DNA of 64,000 nucleotides from Hymenopellis radicata (lineage: Eukaryota > Basidiomycota > Agaricomycetes > Agaricales > Physalacriaceae). Where the stretch lies: assembly GCA_015501595.1 (NCBI GenBank), contig JADNRX010000016.1, positions 328,935-392,934 of the forward strand, read 5' to 3'. The position numbers were made by a program, and so were the translations under genes. Below, in pieces: positions 35,020 through 45,159 of the stretch. The notes under the pieces are model-generated. The model was given only the letters and a program-made list of their open reading frames with translations. It ran no database searches and was not told the DNA's origin. The stretch's first letter is position 1. Each line of letters starts with the position of its first letter.

Positions 35020-35919
35020 TCAAGCGGTGGCCGAGCGTTGCGGTACACCAAGCGAAGTTGTTTTCCCACGGACTCCGGAGGTTGTTTTCCCACCGAGTGT
35101 TGTGCTCGTTTTCGTCCCTACGAGCGTTGTCTTCCCGCCGACGCCTGAACCACTCTGTCCTCCACAAATTCTAATCACCGCAGATAACTTGTCGCTATCA
35201 AGGTCATGCTACCAAAGCCATGAGAATAAAGTTTGAGTTGCGATCAGAACGTACCGCCACAGCGGACAAAGCGTCGCACATAACCTTCTTGGTTTGATCG
35301 TTCGAGTTCTTGCAGTACGCATCCAAGCTATTCCCAAAATCGCTGCCCGCCGCGTCAAGTTTCTTCGTCGATGCGCACGCCGTCGTCTGCTTTCGATTGA
35401 GGAAGGCCAAGTGCAAGAGAAACAGACACTTGGATACTTACATGATCCGACTGGTCGTCCTTTTTAACATGTTGAGCGCCTTGGCACCTGTTGGTGTAAA
35501 AGTTGGTCCCCTGCCAGTGGTTATGCATCCAAATCAACATCCGGTGGAGAGAGGGAAACGGTACCAAAAGTTCATTGAGAAGTCCACGAACAATGTCAAG
35601 AATTTCCGTCAAAGTGCTGCGCTCCTCCTTGTTGTTCATGTAAGCACAGAGCGGCTGGGCTGTCTCGGTGCTTGGGTTCTCGCAAAAGGACTTGTACGCG
35701 TCCCCGGAGCCCAGCTTTAGGGTGTTGAGTTCCCTAACGTGGGATTTCCACTGAGCCGGGCAGGCCGACACGTCCGAGCCTCTTTCGTGGCGCTAAGTTC
35801 CTGCCCTCAACTCTGAACAAAGGGGGAACAAACAGGTTACTAACGAAGCTCTCCACGGTAGGTGTTGCTTTTGCCATTGAGATGGCGAGAAGGGTCGTGA
35901 ATAGAACGCTGTAGTGCAT
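35020..35919 (-). CDS. Secreted Cys-containing protein with GKTT-repeat tail
   Basis: The start at 35919 gives a signal peptide (MHYSVLFTTLLAISMAKA). After a short intron come SACPAQWKSHVRELNTLK, KSFCENPS and QPLCAYMNNKEE. Further exons give QTTACASTKKLDAAGSDF, LDAYCKNSNDQTKKVMCDAL, then ICGGQSGSGVGGKTT. The tail repeats a short unit (VGGKTT, LGGKTTSG, VRGKTTS). I do not recognise the family. Introns GTTAGT (near 35845), GTAAGTATCC (near 35440) and GTACGTTC (near 35254) all keep frame. A partial copy of its middle exon sits at about 40250-40340. Confidence 0.6.
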
Positions 35920-36084
35920 CTTGAGAGATGAAGGTACTAAGTCGAGAAGGACAGTTTGCTGGGGTGTGGACGGTGAAACATTTCAGTGACTTACCTTGCT
36001 TTATATCCCGACACCGTGAGGAAGTGAGCAAGCCGCAAAGCAGCTCGGACAGGGAGAATTCGTTCAATGCAATGAAGATCAACG

Positions 36085-36270
36085 CGCTGGCTACAGATGA
36101 AGGGCAAGGCATATGTCAGCGGACACGCAACTGACTCACGCAGGCACGTTCCTTCTTTCGCGATGCCTGCAGTCGTCGCGGTATCAGGCGCGCTCCTCAT
36201 CAGTGTCGGCAAAAAAAGAGTTGTTCTTCTAATAAGTAATGTACCACGTTGGCTTGTGGTCCGAGCAACG
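36085..36270. repeat. Dispersed repeat copy upstream of the GKTT-tail gene
   Basis: GATGAAGGGCAAGGCATATG (36097) and AAGAGTTGTTC...AATAAGTAATGTA islands recur at 6795-6990 and 40350-40540. Confidence 0.6.
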
Positions 36271-36491
36271 CCAGAGAAACATAGATCCTGACATAAAAAA
36301 TGTGAGCAGTGCGTAGTACTTGCCGAAAGTCTTGCTTAGTTCCAGCCCATTGACATGTTGGTGTGCACACACCGGTATATAAAACCACTCCACTACAACG
36401 CTCGTAAAAAGTAAAGTCCATGCTAAAAAGCCGAAACATCTATCATCATCATCTATCATAATCAACCACTCTGGCGTGCTTCATCCAAATC

Positions 36492-37146
36492 TCAGTTGGT
36501 AAAGAAGTCGAATTTCTGGCAAGCACCGCTGTTGGTGACATAGCCGGGACTCTTGGCGTCAGGTCCAACGGCGACACATCCGCCGTTGAGGCCAGACGAA
36601 CGGATGATGCACTGAGAAGCGACTCTGCCGTGGATTCCCGAAATACCGGTAGCGCAAGTGTCACACTGAACGGTCCAGATCTGGTCACTGCACAACAAAT
36701 TGTTAGTGCTACTGACTGGGAAAATGTATGGGAAGATACTAACGGGGCGTTACCACTGTCAGAGGCCTTGTCGAGGAGGATACTGCCGTCAACACGGGCA
36801 GAGACAGCGAGGTTGTTGTTGGCGACATCCCTAGGTATCAAGATGAGAACGCAAGAAGTAATATGAGAGGATGGAGAAACACGTACTTGATGATGTAGCC
36901 AACGACGGGCTGACCAGTCTGCTGGAAGTGCCAGTCGACTGCATTGGCACCTCGGAAGCTGCTAGAGATGACGGGCGCGAGCGCATTGGCAGCGGAAGGA
37001 CCGAATTCCAATGAGCAGAACGAATCCACGACGCGGAGACCCGCGCCCTCAAAGTTGGGCGAGCAGCTGGACCCGCCACGCGCGGCCAAGGGAGAGGCAG
37101 AGGCGAAAGCAGCAATGGAAAGAGCAACGATGGATGAAGCGAACAT
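36492..37146 (-). CDS. Secreted protein of unknown family
   Basis: The start at 37146 gives the signal peptide MFASSIVALSIAAFASASP, then SCSPNFEGAGLRVVDSFCS and a short conserved-looking exon (DVANNNLAVSARVDGSILL). The last exon has WTVQCDTC, ASQCIIRSSG, GGCVAVG and GACQKFDFFTN. Seven or more cysteines suggest disulfides. Three exons, frame kept. I do not recognise the family; a small secreted protein role is inferred. Confidence 0.6.
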
Positions 37147-38012
37147 GTTGAACAAAAAGTTGATGAAAAAAACAAAAATAAAAGTTGAAAAGGATCAGTT
37201 TTCGAAGAAGAAGAAAGGTGATCAAAAGGTGGTGAAGAAAGTGAATGAGGATATCAAGGAGGAGGAGGGAAGGCTTTTATACCTCGAGGCTTGAGCCCAC
37301 CTTAGGGAACGCAAGACATCTGTGGGCGAGACAGCTATCACTTGTTTCGGAACGAGGACGGGGGTGGTTTGCGCGGTGTGCGGGGTTTGAGAGTCTCAAG
37401 CGGTCGATACAACAGAACCTAAGGCATATTCTACGTTCGGGATGGATGGAGAGACTAAGAGACCAAAATGTGAGTGAGCCGAGAACCAAAGATATATTCT
37501 GCTTATACGTACGACGAGGTGAAGACTCAAGAGTACCGATGCCGGCCTGCCGGGCAGAAGTTGATACTCCGCTTAAAATACGAACCCTCAGCGTTTCCGG
37601 GATTCCCGACTTGTTCCTACTAATCAAATGCTCACGCTGCGTATAGCTTCAAGAACATCCTGTGCTCGTCAATCCTAGAAGGAGGACAGCTTCGACACGC
37701 TTTCTGGCGCGTTCTAGAGCACGGCATGCTCAGACCGCTACCCGCCTACTTTGGACATAGAATCACCGCGCTCGGGTTCAGTTCAGCGCTTTTGTGATTT
37801 CTGCAAAGCTTCGATCCGCCATCAGTCACCTGATGGATGGGCTCTCTTCTCCCGAAGTCATTTTCTGACAACTGTGGGACTTCGCCTTCTCAAAGTCGGC
37901 GTCGAGCTTGGCCTGGTGATGATTTGAATGTGTTCATTGTTCTGGCCATGTCATTGAATACGACACTGATAAGCTCGATGTCTATTCGCGTCCCATATTG
38001 CCTTCGTCCCCC
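37147..38012. other. Divergent promoter region
   Basis: Lies between the secreted protein (minus) and the amino-acid permease (plus). Nothing else recognised. Confidence 0.4.
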
Positions 38013-40228
38013 ATGTCCCCGTCAAAAGACGAAGACGTCCTAGCTGCGCTCGGCTACAAGCAAGAGCTGAAGCGTCATTTCAGTTGGTTTGAGCTGGTGG
38101 GGTTGTCTTTCACTATCATTGGTGTAGTCCCATCCATTGCGTATGTGCTCTACACGAGTTGATATCAAGACTTACAAGATATTCTAGTGCTGTCCTCGTC
38201 TTCTCCATTCCGTATGGTGGTCCCGTCTCTATGATATGGGGGGTCCGTGTTTTCTCCTTCGAATTCAACTGATAACCAGAACTGATACCAGGACAGTGGC
38301 TTGTCGCATCTGTTTTTCTAGTTTGCATAGCCCTTGCTTTGGCTGAGCTGGGATCCGCTCAGCCGACATGTGGGGGGCTATACTATTGGACGCATTTTTA
38401 CTGTTCTGCTAAATACCGGAACGTGCTTTCATGGCTCGTCGGATGTATGTTCTACTGCCTTGCCTTAGATGACTGATCCTCACGGTGGACTTGTTGTGTA
38501 GATATCAACACCATCACCTACGTCTCGGCTGTAGCAAGTGGCGGATATGCGCTGTCCGTTTTAATCATGTCTGCTGCTTCCATTGGACGCGATACCTTTG
38601 CACCAACAACTGGTCAAACTTAGTATATTGCCATCACTTTCCTGACGTCGCCATTCTGAACGTCTTCCAGCGCGCTGATGGTGGCTGTACTCGTAAGCGA
38701 AGCCGTCGTGTCGAGTATGGCAACCCGAGTTGTCGCACGCCTACAATCACTATTTGTCGTTCTCAATGTGGGGTCAGTGCATATCTCAACTCCACCATTT
38801 TGGCGTAGAACGGTACATGTTCGAACTGCAACCAATCGGAACCATTTCTAGGCTCTTTCTAGGCATTATAATCGCTCTCCCTGCAGCCACGCCTTCCGAA
38901 TTCAAGAATTCTCCAAGCTTTGTATTCGGGTCCTTCCAGAACCGTACGCCACGTTTTCACGCCTCTATCCGTTACGCTGATCATCTGACAGTTTCCCTTT
39001 GGCCCGATGGTTTTGCGTTTATCCTCTCATTCATTGCTCCGGCGTGGGTTATAGGTGAGCATCATCGTTTCCCTCTCTAAGAAAACTTTAGGCTAACGTG
39101 CCGTAGCTGGGTTAGACGCCAGTGTACACATCAGCGAAGAGGCGAAGAATGCTGGTGCGGCCGTCCCGAAAGCCATCATTCTTTCGGCCGTCATCAGCGC
39201 CCTCTTAGGCTGGGGCGCGTATTCTTCAAACATATCCACATCCCGCTTACCCGACTTGTCATACAGCGGTGAATATTGCTTTGGCGTTCAATATGGGTCC
39301 GGATCTGGAGCTTCTTTTGTCTGACCCGATTGAACAACCCATGTCCTCGGTACATGCCAGAGCTCAGCTCAGAATTTCATTTTACGTGTAACTTGACACA
39401 GATCCTCTTTCACGCATTCGGTCAGAAAGGCATGCTGATATTTTGGACTTTCATTATCATAACGTTGTAAGTAGTCCGAACCGAATCTTTTCGCCACCTG
39501 ACAGTCCACCTACAGCTACGCCGGTTTAGCTGATCTAGTAAGCTCGGACTCGTTCCTCCTTAGATTCTACCCGATGACAGTGTTTATCTCCCAGATGATG
39601 GCGGCGTCACGCCAGACTTTCGCATTCTCGAGGGATGGTGCTCTGCCAATGTCGAGAGTCTTCTATCGACTCAACAAACATACCGGCACCCCAGTCAATT
39701 GTACCGTGGCTTGCGCATCCGGGGCGTCTCTTCTTGGACTCCTCATGTTTGCGAGTCCCGCCGCCATCAACGCCGTGTTCACGATTCCCGTCATCTGCCA
39801 GTATGTGACGTTCACCATTCCCATCATGGCGCGCTTTCTCGCAGGGAAGGAGTTCGTCCCGGGACCGTTCAGCCTCGGAACATGGGTGAGTGTCTCGGCA
39901 TACATCTCTTTGAGTCGAGTGTTTATGCCCGTAGGGTCGTCCAGTCGCTTTCGTTGCGTCATCGTTCATGTCATTCATGGCTGTCGTGTTGTTCTTTCCC
40001 TTGGAGCCGCATCCTTTGGTCGACGAGATGAACTATGGCGTAGTTGTGTTCATGGGCGTTGTGACGCTCTCGATGGCCTACTACTTTTTTCCTGTCTATG
40101 GTGGAAGATATTGGTTCACTGGACCGGTGTCGACAATCAATGTTGCCTTTCGGGAGGGTACAGCAAGCGGTGACTCGAATGAAAAGGTCATGGTAGTTGA
40201 AGAGCTAGCAACCGGTGTTCCCATATAA
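38013..40228 (+). CDS. Amino-acid/GABA-type permease (APC superfamily)
   Basis: The start at 38013 (MSPSKDEDVLAALGYKQELK) leads to HFSWFELVGLSFTIIGVVPS, then SIPYGGPVSMIWG and ELGSAQPTCGGLYYW, the signature of fungal APC transporters. Further hydrophobic segments include IIIALPAATPSEFKNS, WPDGFAFILSFIAPAWVI followed by AGLDASVHISEEAKNA, AIILSAVISALLGWGAYS and ASRQTFAFSRDGALPMSR. It ends in a cytosolic tail, VVEELATGVPI. About twelve membrane spans are expected in roughly ten exons. It likely moves amino acids, GABA or choline-like substrates across the plasma or vacuolar membrane. One intron removes a stop-containing stretch near 38945-38991. Confidence 0.85.
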
Positions 40229-40239
40229 GTAAAAGAGCA

Positions 40240-40820
40240 ATAGACACTTGGATACATGATCTGAATGTTGAGTGCCTTGGCAGCTGTTGGCGTAAAAGTT
40301 GGTCCCCTGGTTATGCATCCAAATCAACGTCCAGTGTTCTACATACATGTTCCAGATGAAGGGCAAGGTGTATGTCAGCGATATAATATCGGTTCGACAT
40401 GGTGCTGGCATGTTCAAGATCGTCCTTCTTTCGGTGTTGGTTGATGCCTGCAGCCGTGTAGATCAGGTGTGCTCCTACTATCAATGTCGGCACTGAGAAA
40501 GAGTTGTTCCCCGAATAAGTAATGTACACATTGACTTGCGGTCCGAGCATGGAAGTTGGCCGATCCTGCAAATTGGTAGCGCGGGAAGCCCTTCTGTGTT
40601 TGACAGTGCTCTCGAAACACACCAGCATCTGAGTCTCCTTCCCGGCGTCCTCAAGGGCTCTCCTGTTACACAACTGTACACGGATGATGAATTCTTATAC
40701 CTGTTAACATGTTGCCCGCATAAAACAACGTCTTCCATGCTCCATCACAGTATTGTATCACCTTCGTTTCGTGAAATTCCCATTCAGCTCACTGTCTGCA
40801 TATCAAAGGTTTTCATTTCC
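40240..40820. repeat. Mosaic repeat: fragment of GKTT-tail gene plus F-box 3' flank
   Basis: 40250-40340 resembles the middle exon of the gene at 35020-35919. 40350-40540 resembles its upstream region (36085-36270). 40590-40820 is the F-box 3' flank. The order is the same as in the donor but with about 500 bp missing between the first two parts. Confidence 0.6.
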
Positions 40821-42380
40821 TCAATCCGGACTAGGACGTCGCACTAAAACAACTCGATAAGGGCATAGCGCTGGCGCATAGCAGTGACGCCAAACGTTAA
40901 TCCTCCCCTCAGCAATATTCTCGTGTACCTTGAGATGATCCGACAGAACTTCCTTTGCAATATCCACGACCGCGTCAACGCTGATCAAGTCCGTTCCTTC
41001 ATTAAGCTCCAGCAGCTGAAAAGTATGAAGCTCGGGATACTTGTGCGTCCAGCTGAGCAGCGACGCGCGGAGAAGCTTGATATAAGCGCCGATGTCCGTC
41101 GAATGAGGCTCATAACGAAAATATGCAAAACAGAGTTTTGGCATAATACGCAAGTGAGGGAATCGTTCAATGAAGACTACATGGCCATCAGTATCTTAAC
41201 CCCAATGGCAAAGAAAGAGCAAGGCGGACTCACACTCGTAGATAGATTTCTGTTGGCCCAACAAGTCAAGCATTAGGGGATCCCCACACAGGGAGTAGAT
41301 CGACCGAGGAATCAGTTGAAGTATGTCCCTATTAGTATGTCTCACTGTGCCGTACGCGCTCCAATCCAGTATAGCTATGTGGCGCAAGTCGGGAAATGTT
41401 TTCTCCACTCTCATAGGCAGAAGAAGCTCAACCGGCAATGTTAAAGTCGTAACGGACGGCAGACGCGCCTGCGCAAAGGCATACTGTAGGCTCTGCATAC
41501 TATCCTCGGGCCCTTTGCCCTCCGAACGATCAGGGAACGAGATAATTTGAAGTGTGTGCAGGTTTGGTAGACATTGAAGGCAGCGCACAAACTCTTTGTA
41601 CACGGTCGGAGAGCAAAACGTGGTCAACGCGACGTTGAATACTCTGCATGAGTAATCAATTTGATAACTTACGCTGTGGAGAGGAAATAGAACTCACTGA
41701 ACGAACTCGGCGAGGTGCGGTGCACGTATAGTTACCACTTCAGCTTGAAAGACGAGCTCGGTTGCCATCTTCTTAGCCAGCAGCCGCGTTTTAGACGGCC
41801 GGCAGCGGATCGCGCATACCTCCAAGCTCTTCCATAGCAGGGGATGGTAGACGTGGTATAACGCGCTACAGGTCTGAGACAGCGCAAATATCGCGTCGAA
41901 TCTGTCGCGGTATTCCGCAGGGAGGATCCCTGAACTAGGACAAGGAATTGGAACTGAGGGGAAATATGAAAGTATCTCCAAGTGAAGCTCGAGTGGAAGT
42001 GTAGGTAGACCCTTGGTGTTCCCAGGAGTGATTTTTCTTCGTTTCTTCACGGCCCTCTCCGGTATGTACCTGACTGGCTTACGAGAGGTAGCGGTGGTGG
42101 CAGGCATGTTTAGAGCGTGGTGAATAGGCTTGAGCTAACGAATTCTGTATAGCACGATGGAAGACAAAGGCCAAGTCTGAGACTCACTCAAATTTCAGAC
42201 TGGGCATGCCGAACCGGCAGGTGCACGTGTTGGCAGGGGGTTGCCTTTTCTGACCTTGCGCCCAACGCCCTCAGAACGCGACTCCCTTGACCGTCGACAG
42301 TACATGTTTGAGTGCCATAAGGCATGACATTGTCTTCTGCACAACCTCCTCGATTCCTCAGGAGAAAGGTCTTTTCGTCT
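40590..42380. repeat. Segmental duplication (partner 7020-8790)
   Basis: Same orientation and near-collinear with 7020-8790. The right edge is near 42380, where GGTCTTTTCGTCTTC departs from the partner. Confidence 0.7.
40821..42107 (-). CDS. F-box protein, paralog C
   Basis: Three exons as in paralogs A and B: MPATTATSRKPVRYIPER, a basic KKRRKITPG, the F-box LPLELHLEILSYFPS and FDAIFALSQTCSALYH. Exon 2 has VFNVALTTFCSPTVYKEF. Exon 3 has FHLRITPK-type sequence diverged to FPHLRIMPKLCFAYF. It is closer to B than to A. Gene looks intact. Confidence 0.75.
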
Positions 42381-42759
42381 TCATAAGTTTATTCAATGCC
42401 ATAATCCTTCTTGTCTTCTCTTTTTGCTTGTTCGCGAAGGATGTTCAGGGCATGTTGATGATGTCGACGACGCCTACAAATCATCGCGACGCGGCCGTCT
42501 GCTGCTGCTGCCTTAGAACACCCCACGAGCCATGGATAACAGCTCCAAGCGCGTCGGGCGACGACAATGTCTACATCGAGCTGTGTACCTGCCTTTCCCT
42601 TACTGAGGCAATTCAAACACTAATATCAAGCCATCATAATCAGAGAAAACTTGGCGTCGTCGTTGAAACACTCTTGGCTTGCGCTAGTCGTACAATACAC
42701 GATACAATGTACGATGACAATCGTTCAACGCTTCATCTCTCCGGTACGACGACGGGCAA

Positions 42760-42990
42760 TTAACACTTGCATTCGTTGCACTTGCACTCGCCGGGCGCGC
42801 AGTTGCACCTAGGCGTCATTAGCAATAACGACGACGCAGGCGGGCGGGCACTTACGTGGTGCAGCTGCAGGACGCGGTGCCACAGGCCTGAGAGACGGGG
42901 ACTTGGGTGGTCTATAGAGAAGAGGGGGTCAGCACGCAATCAGCACGGAGCCGGGCGGGGCAATGACGGTGAGTAACGCACGGTGTACAT
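42760..42990 (-). CDS. Copper-type metallothionein, 37 aa
   Basis: Three tiny exons on the minus strand: 42990-42982 (MYT), 42911-42856 and 42808-42760. Introns are GTGCGT...TATAG and GTAAGT...CCTAG. The product starts MYTTTQVPVSQACGTASCSC and ends APGECKCNECKC, so 9 of its last 25 residues are Cys, mostly as C-x-C. This is the style of fungal copper metallothioneins, which bind Cu(I) or Zn/Cd in the cytosol and protect against metal stress. All junctions preserve frame and the Cys pattern crosses both introns, which chance ORFs would not do. A TATAAAA box lies 85 nt upstream. Confidence 0.8.
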
Positions 42991-43074
42991 GATCGCTTGT
43001 CGAATTGGGTTGATTCTGAATCTGGTTTCTTTGTGTGTAGCTTTGCTGGATAAAAGCAATGGCAACTGGACACC

Positions 43075-43201
43075 TTTTATACACTTTGGAGACCTCCCTT
43101 GACGTAATGACGCATGCCAAACTGGTCCTCCATCTAATCGCGCATGTCAAATTCCAGTCATCCATTTAATCGCGCATGCGCCAAGCGTGCATCCACTAAA
43201 T
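43075..43201 (-). promoter_or_regulatory. TATA box and three GCATG-containing repeats upstream of metallothionein
   Basis: TATAAAA (43081-43075 on the minus strand), then three imperfect 29-32 bp units at 43111-43140, 43141-43172 and 43173-43201. On the plus strand they open CGCATGCC, CGCATGTC and CGCATGCG; each closes with a CTAAT-like string. Possible binding sites of a metal-responsive activator. Confidence 0.5.
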
Positions 43202-43247
43202 GCCTCAATAAGTGTGGCGTCATTTCCCGCTTCCTCGAATCTAGCGC

Positions 43248-43500
43248 TGCATACTGCTTATGCGTAAGACTTACAAACACACTGGGTTGGGTGCCTTGTT
43301 CATGTCGCTTTTCCAGTCGCTTTGAGACCGATTCCTCGTCTCGCGTCCAGCTGAATGGATTATTCACGATCCTCAGCCTTGATTTGTGCTCTTTCAGTCC
43401 AGCGACGTTTGGTATCTACTCTGTGGTGAGTCCTTTGCATCATAACGTGTTCGGTATCTTGCTGAATCCGCAAACAAAGGATGATACCATCAACAACTAA
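43248..43500 (+). pseudogene. 3' fragment of a DUF3237-like gene
   Basis: Starts abruptly at TACTGCTTATGCGTAAG, equivalent to the end of exon 3 of copy 1, and continues through RFETDSSSRVQLNGLFTIL and TFGIYSV to DDTINN. The signal peptide and first three exons are absent. Confidence 0.75.
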
Positions 43501-44155
43501 GTGTCCCGGTACATACTAGTACGGTCAACGGCGGATTCTCTCGACCGAGGTGCTTACAATTCGTGGACAAGAGACTCTCAATACGGACATTCCATAATAT
43601 CGTTTTCATGTTTGCTTCTCGAATACTGACAGACATCTCTGCTTTCCGATGGGGCAATGATGGACTGGCCTTGGTTGGTATCTGCGCCGCGTATTCGAAC
43701 CTCTTCGTCTTCTGTTTTTGTGGGTGTTATCAAATTTCAATAGCTGATATCCGTTTTCTGAGCGCGACGTTCCTCCTTGAGGCAAACACAACACTTCAGG
43801 CTCCCACGACACGCAATTTGCAACATTCACTTACAACCGGGGTAGTACGCGCGGGTTGATCAGTAACATGGTATGACTTATACATCCCCTGCCCTGAAGC
43901 GTTGTCCTCTGTCCGTATGCCTTCGCATGTCGGCTAGCCCATTCCATTTCTAGCAGTGCTGATTTACGATGACCGACTCTTCTAATCCATACGAGGGACC
44001 CGTGCAGTCCGACAACATCGATGTACCTCGCTCATGTGCTCGCCGTGAAACGTTTTCGCAGGTCCACAGCTCAGCCAGCCCGGCGATGTGACTGTAAGGG
44101 CGGGCAGGAATAAAAGCGCGAATAGTTTGAACACAAACTGCATTCGCATTTCGAC

Positions 44156-44865
44156 ATGTTCTATTCCAAGTTTCTCCAACCTCTCTGCATCCTGGTTCTC
44201 GCCGCGCTTGTACCCGCACAAGCCGCAGTCCCGACTCTGACGAAGTTGTTCGATGGGACGCTCTTTATTGATCCTACCGCTAGAACTACGAACGGGCCCT
44301 TCGGGACGCGCACGCTCATCGGGTTCACGGGGTTCGTAGCACGCGTCGGAGCCTAATCCTTCATCTCATTCGCTTACTATAGTGGTAACCTCACGGATCC
44401 GAATGGACAGGTCCTAGCCAGTGTTCTGCCTGGCCTCGGCGGCGAACTCGGATTGCTGGCATCGAACAATGTCTTCTACCCTAATGTTCGTCTGGGCTTG
44501 CAGTGGCTTGATGATTCGTCATTTGCATATGTAGAGCTGCATGGGTCTGGGTGAGTATTCCAGTGAGAAGCTAGCGCTATGGTCCATACATTAACTCCTT
44601 GACTGTATATAGTGAATTTGCGGTTGCGGCTACTGCCTATGCGTATGATTCCTTTATGCTTCTATTCCGGGCATTGCGCTTACTGGCTGGGCAGACGTTT
44701 CGAGACCGACTCGAGCTCTCGCGCTGACCTCAATGGGCGTTTCACGATTCTGAAGATTGATTTGGTGAATTTGAGTCCTGCGACATTTGAAGTCTTTGCT
44801 TTGGTTTGTATACTACTACTAAAGAATTCTTGGCCTGTGCTGACTTCCTTTGGCAGGATGATTGA
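44156..44865 (+). CDS. Secreted DUF3237-like protein, copy 3
   Basis: Five exons: signal peptide MFYSKFLQPLCILVLAALVPAQA, LFDGTLFIDP, GPFGTRTLIGFTGG, LPGLGGELG, LQWLDDSSFAYVELHGSG, EFAVAATAYA, RFETDSSSRADLNG, RFTILKIDL, FEVFAL and a short DD end. It is the most diverged full copy. AATAAAAG near 44109 may act as TATA box; the TATATAACG promoter of copies 1 and 2 is not present. Confidence 0.7.
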
Positions 44866-45159
44866 AGTACTTAATGTAGACAGCGGTTAGAAAGTCCGGT
44901 TTATCATTCCTGAAGAAACACTTTGTTGTCAATCGTTAAATCACGCACAAGTCAATTTCAAGGATCTCTCCAGTTCACTTTTCAAGTTTGAGTTACTGAT
45001 CGTCCTCGTCTGCCTCCTCATCTATCTGCACAGGAACAGGATATACTTACTCCTTTTCGTCCACTGGTTGTCCTTCTCCAGCATCAGATCTTGAACAATT
45101 GGTGCTCCCATTCTCACTCAGTGAGCGAATCCTTTTCTGATCTAGTAACATTCCGCCTG

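Noticed and set aside
42287..42763. 158-codon plus-strand frame opposite the end of the metallothionein
   Set aside because: It begins in the duplicated F-box flank, overlaps the metallothionein end and has no motif or paralog support.
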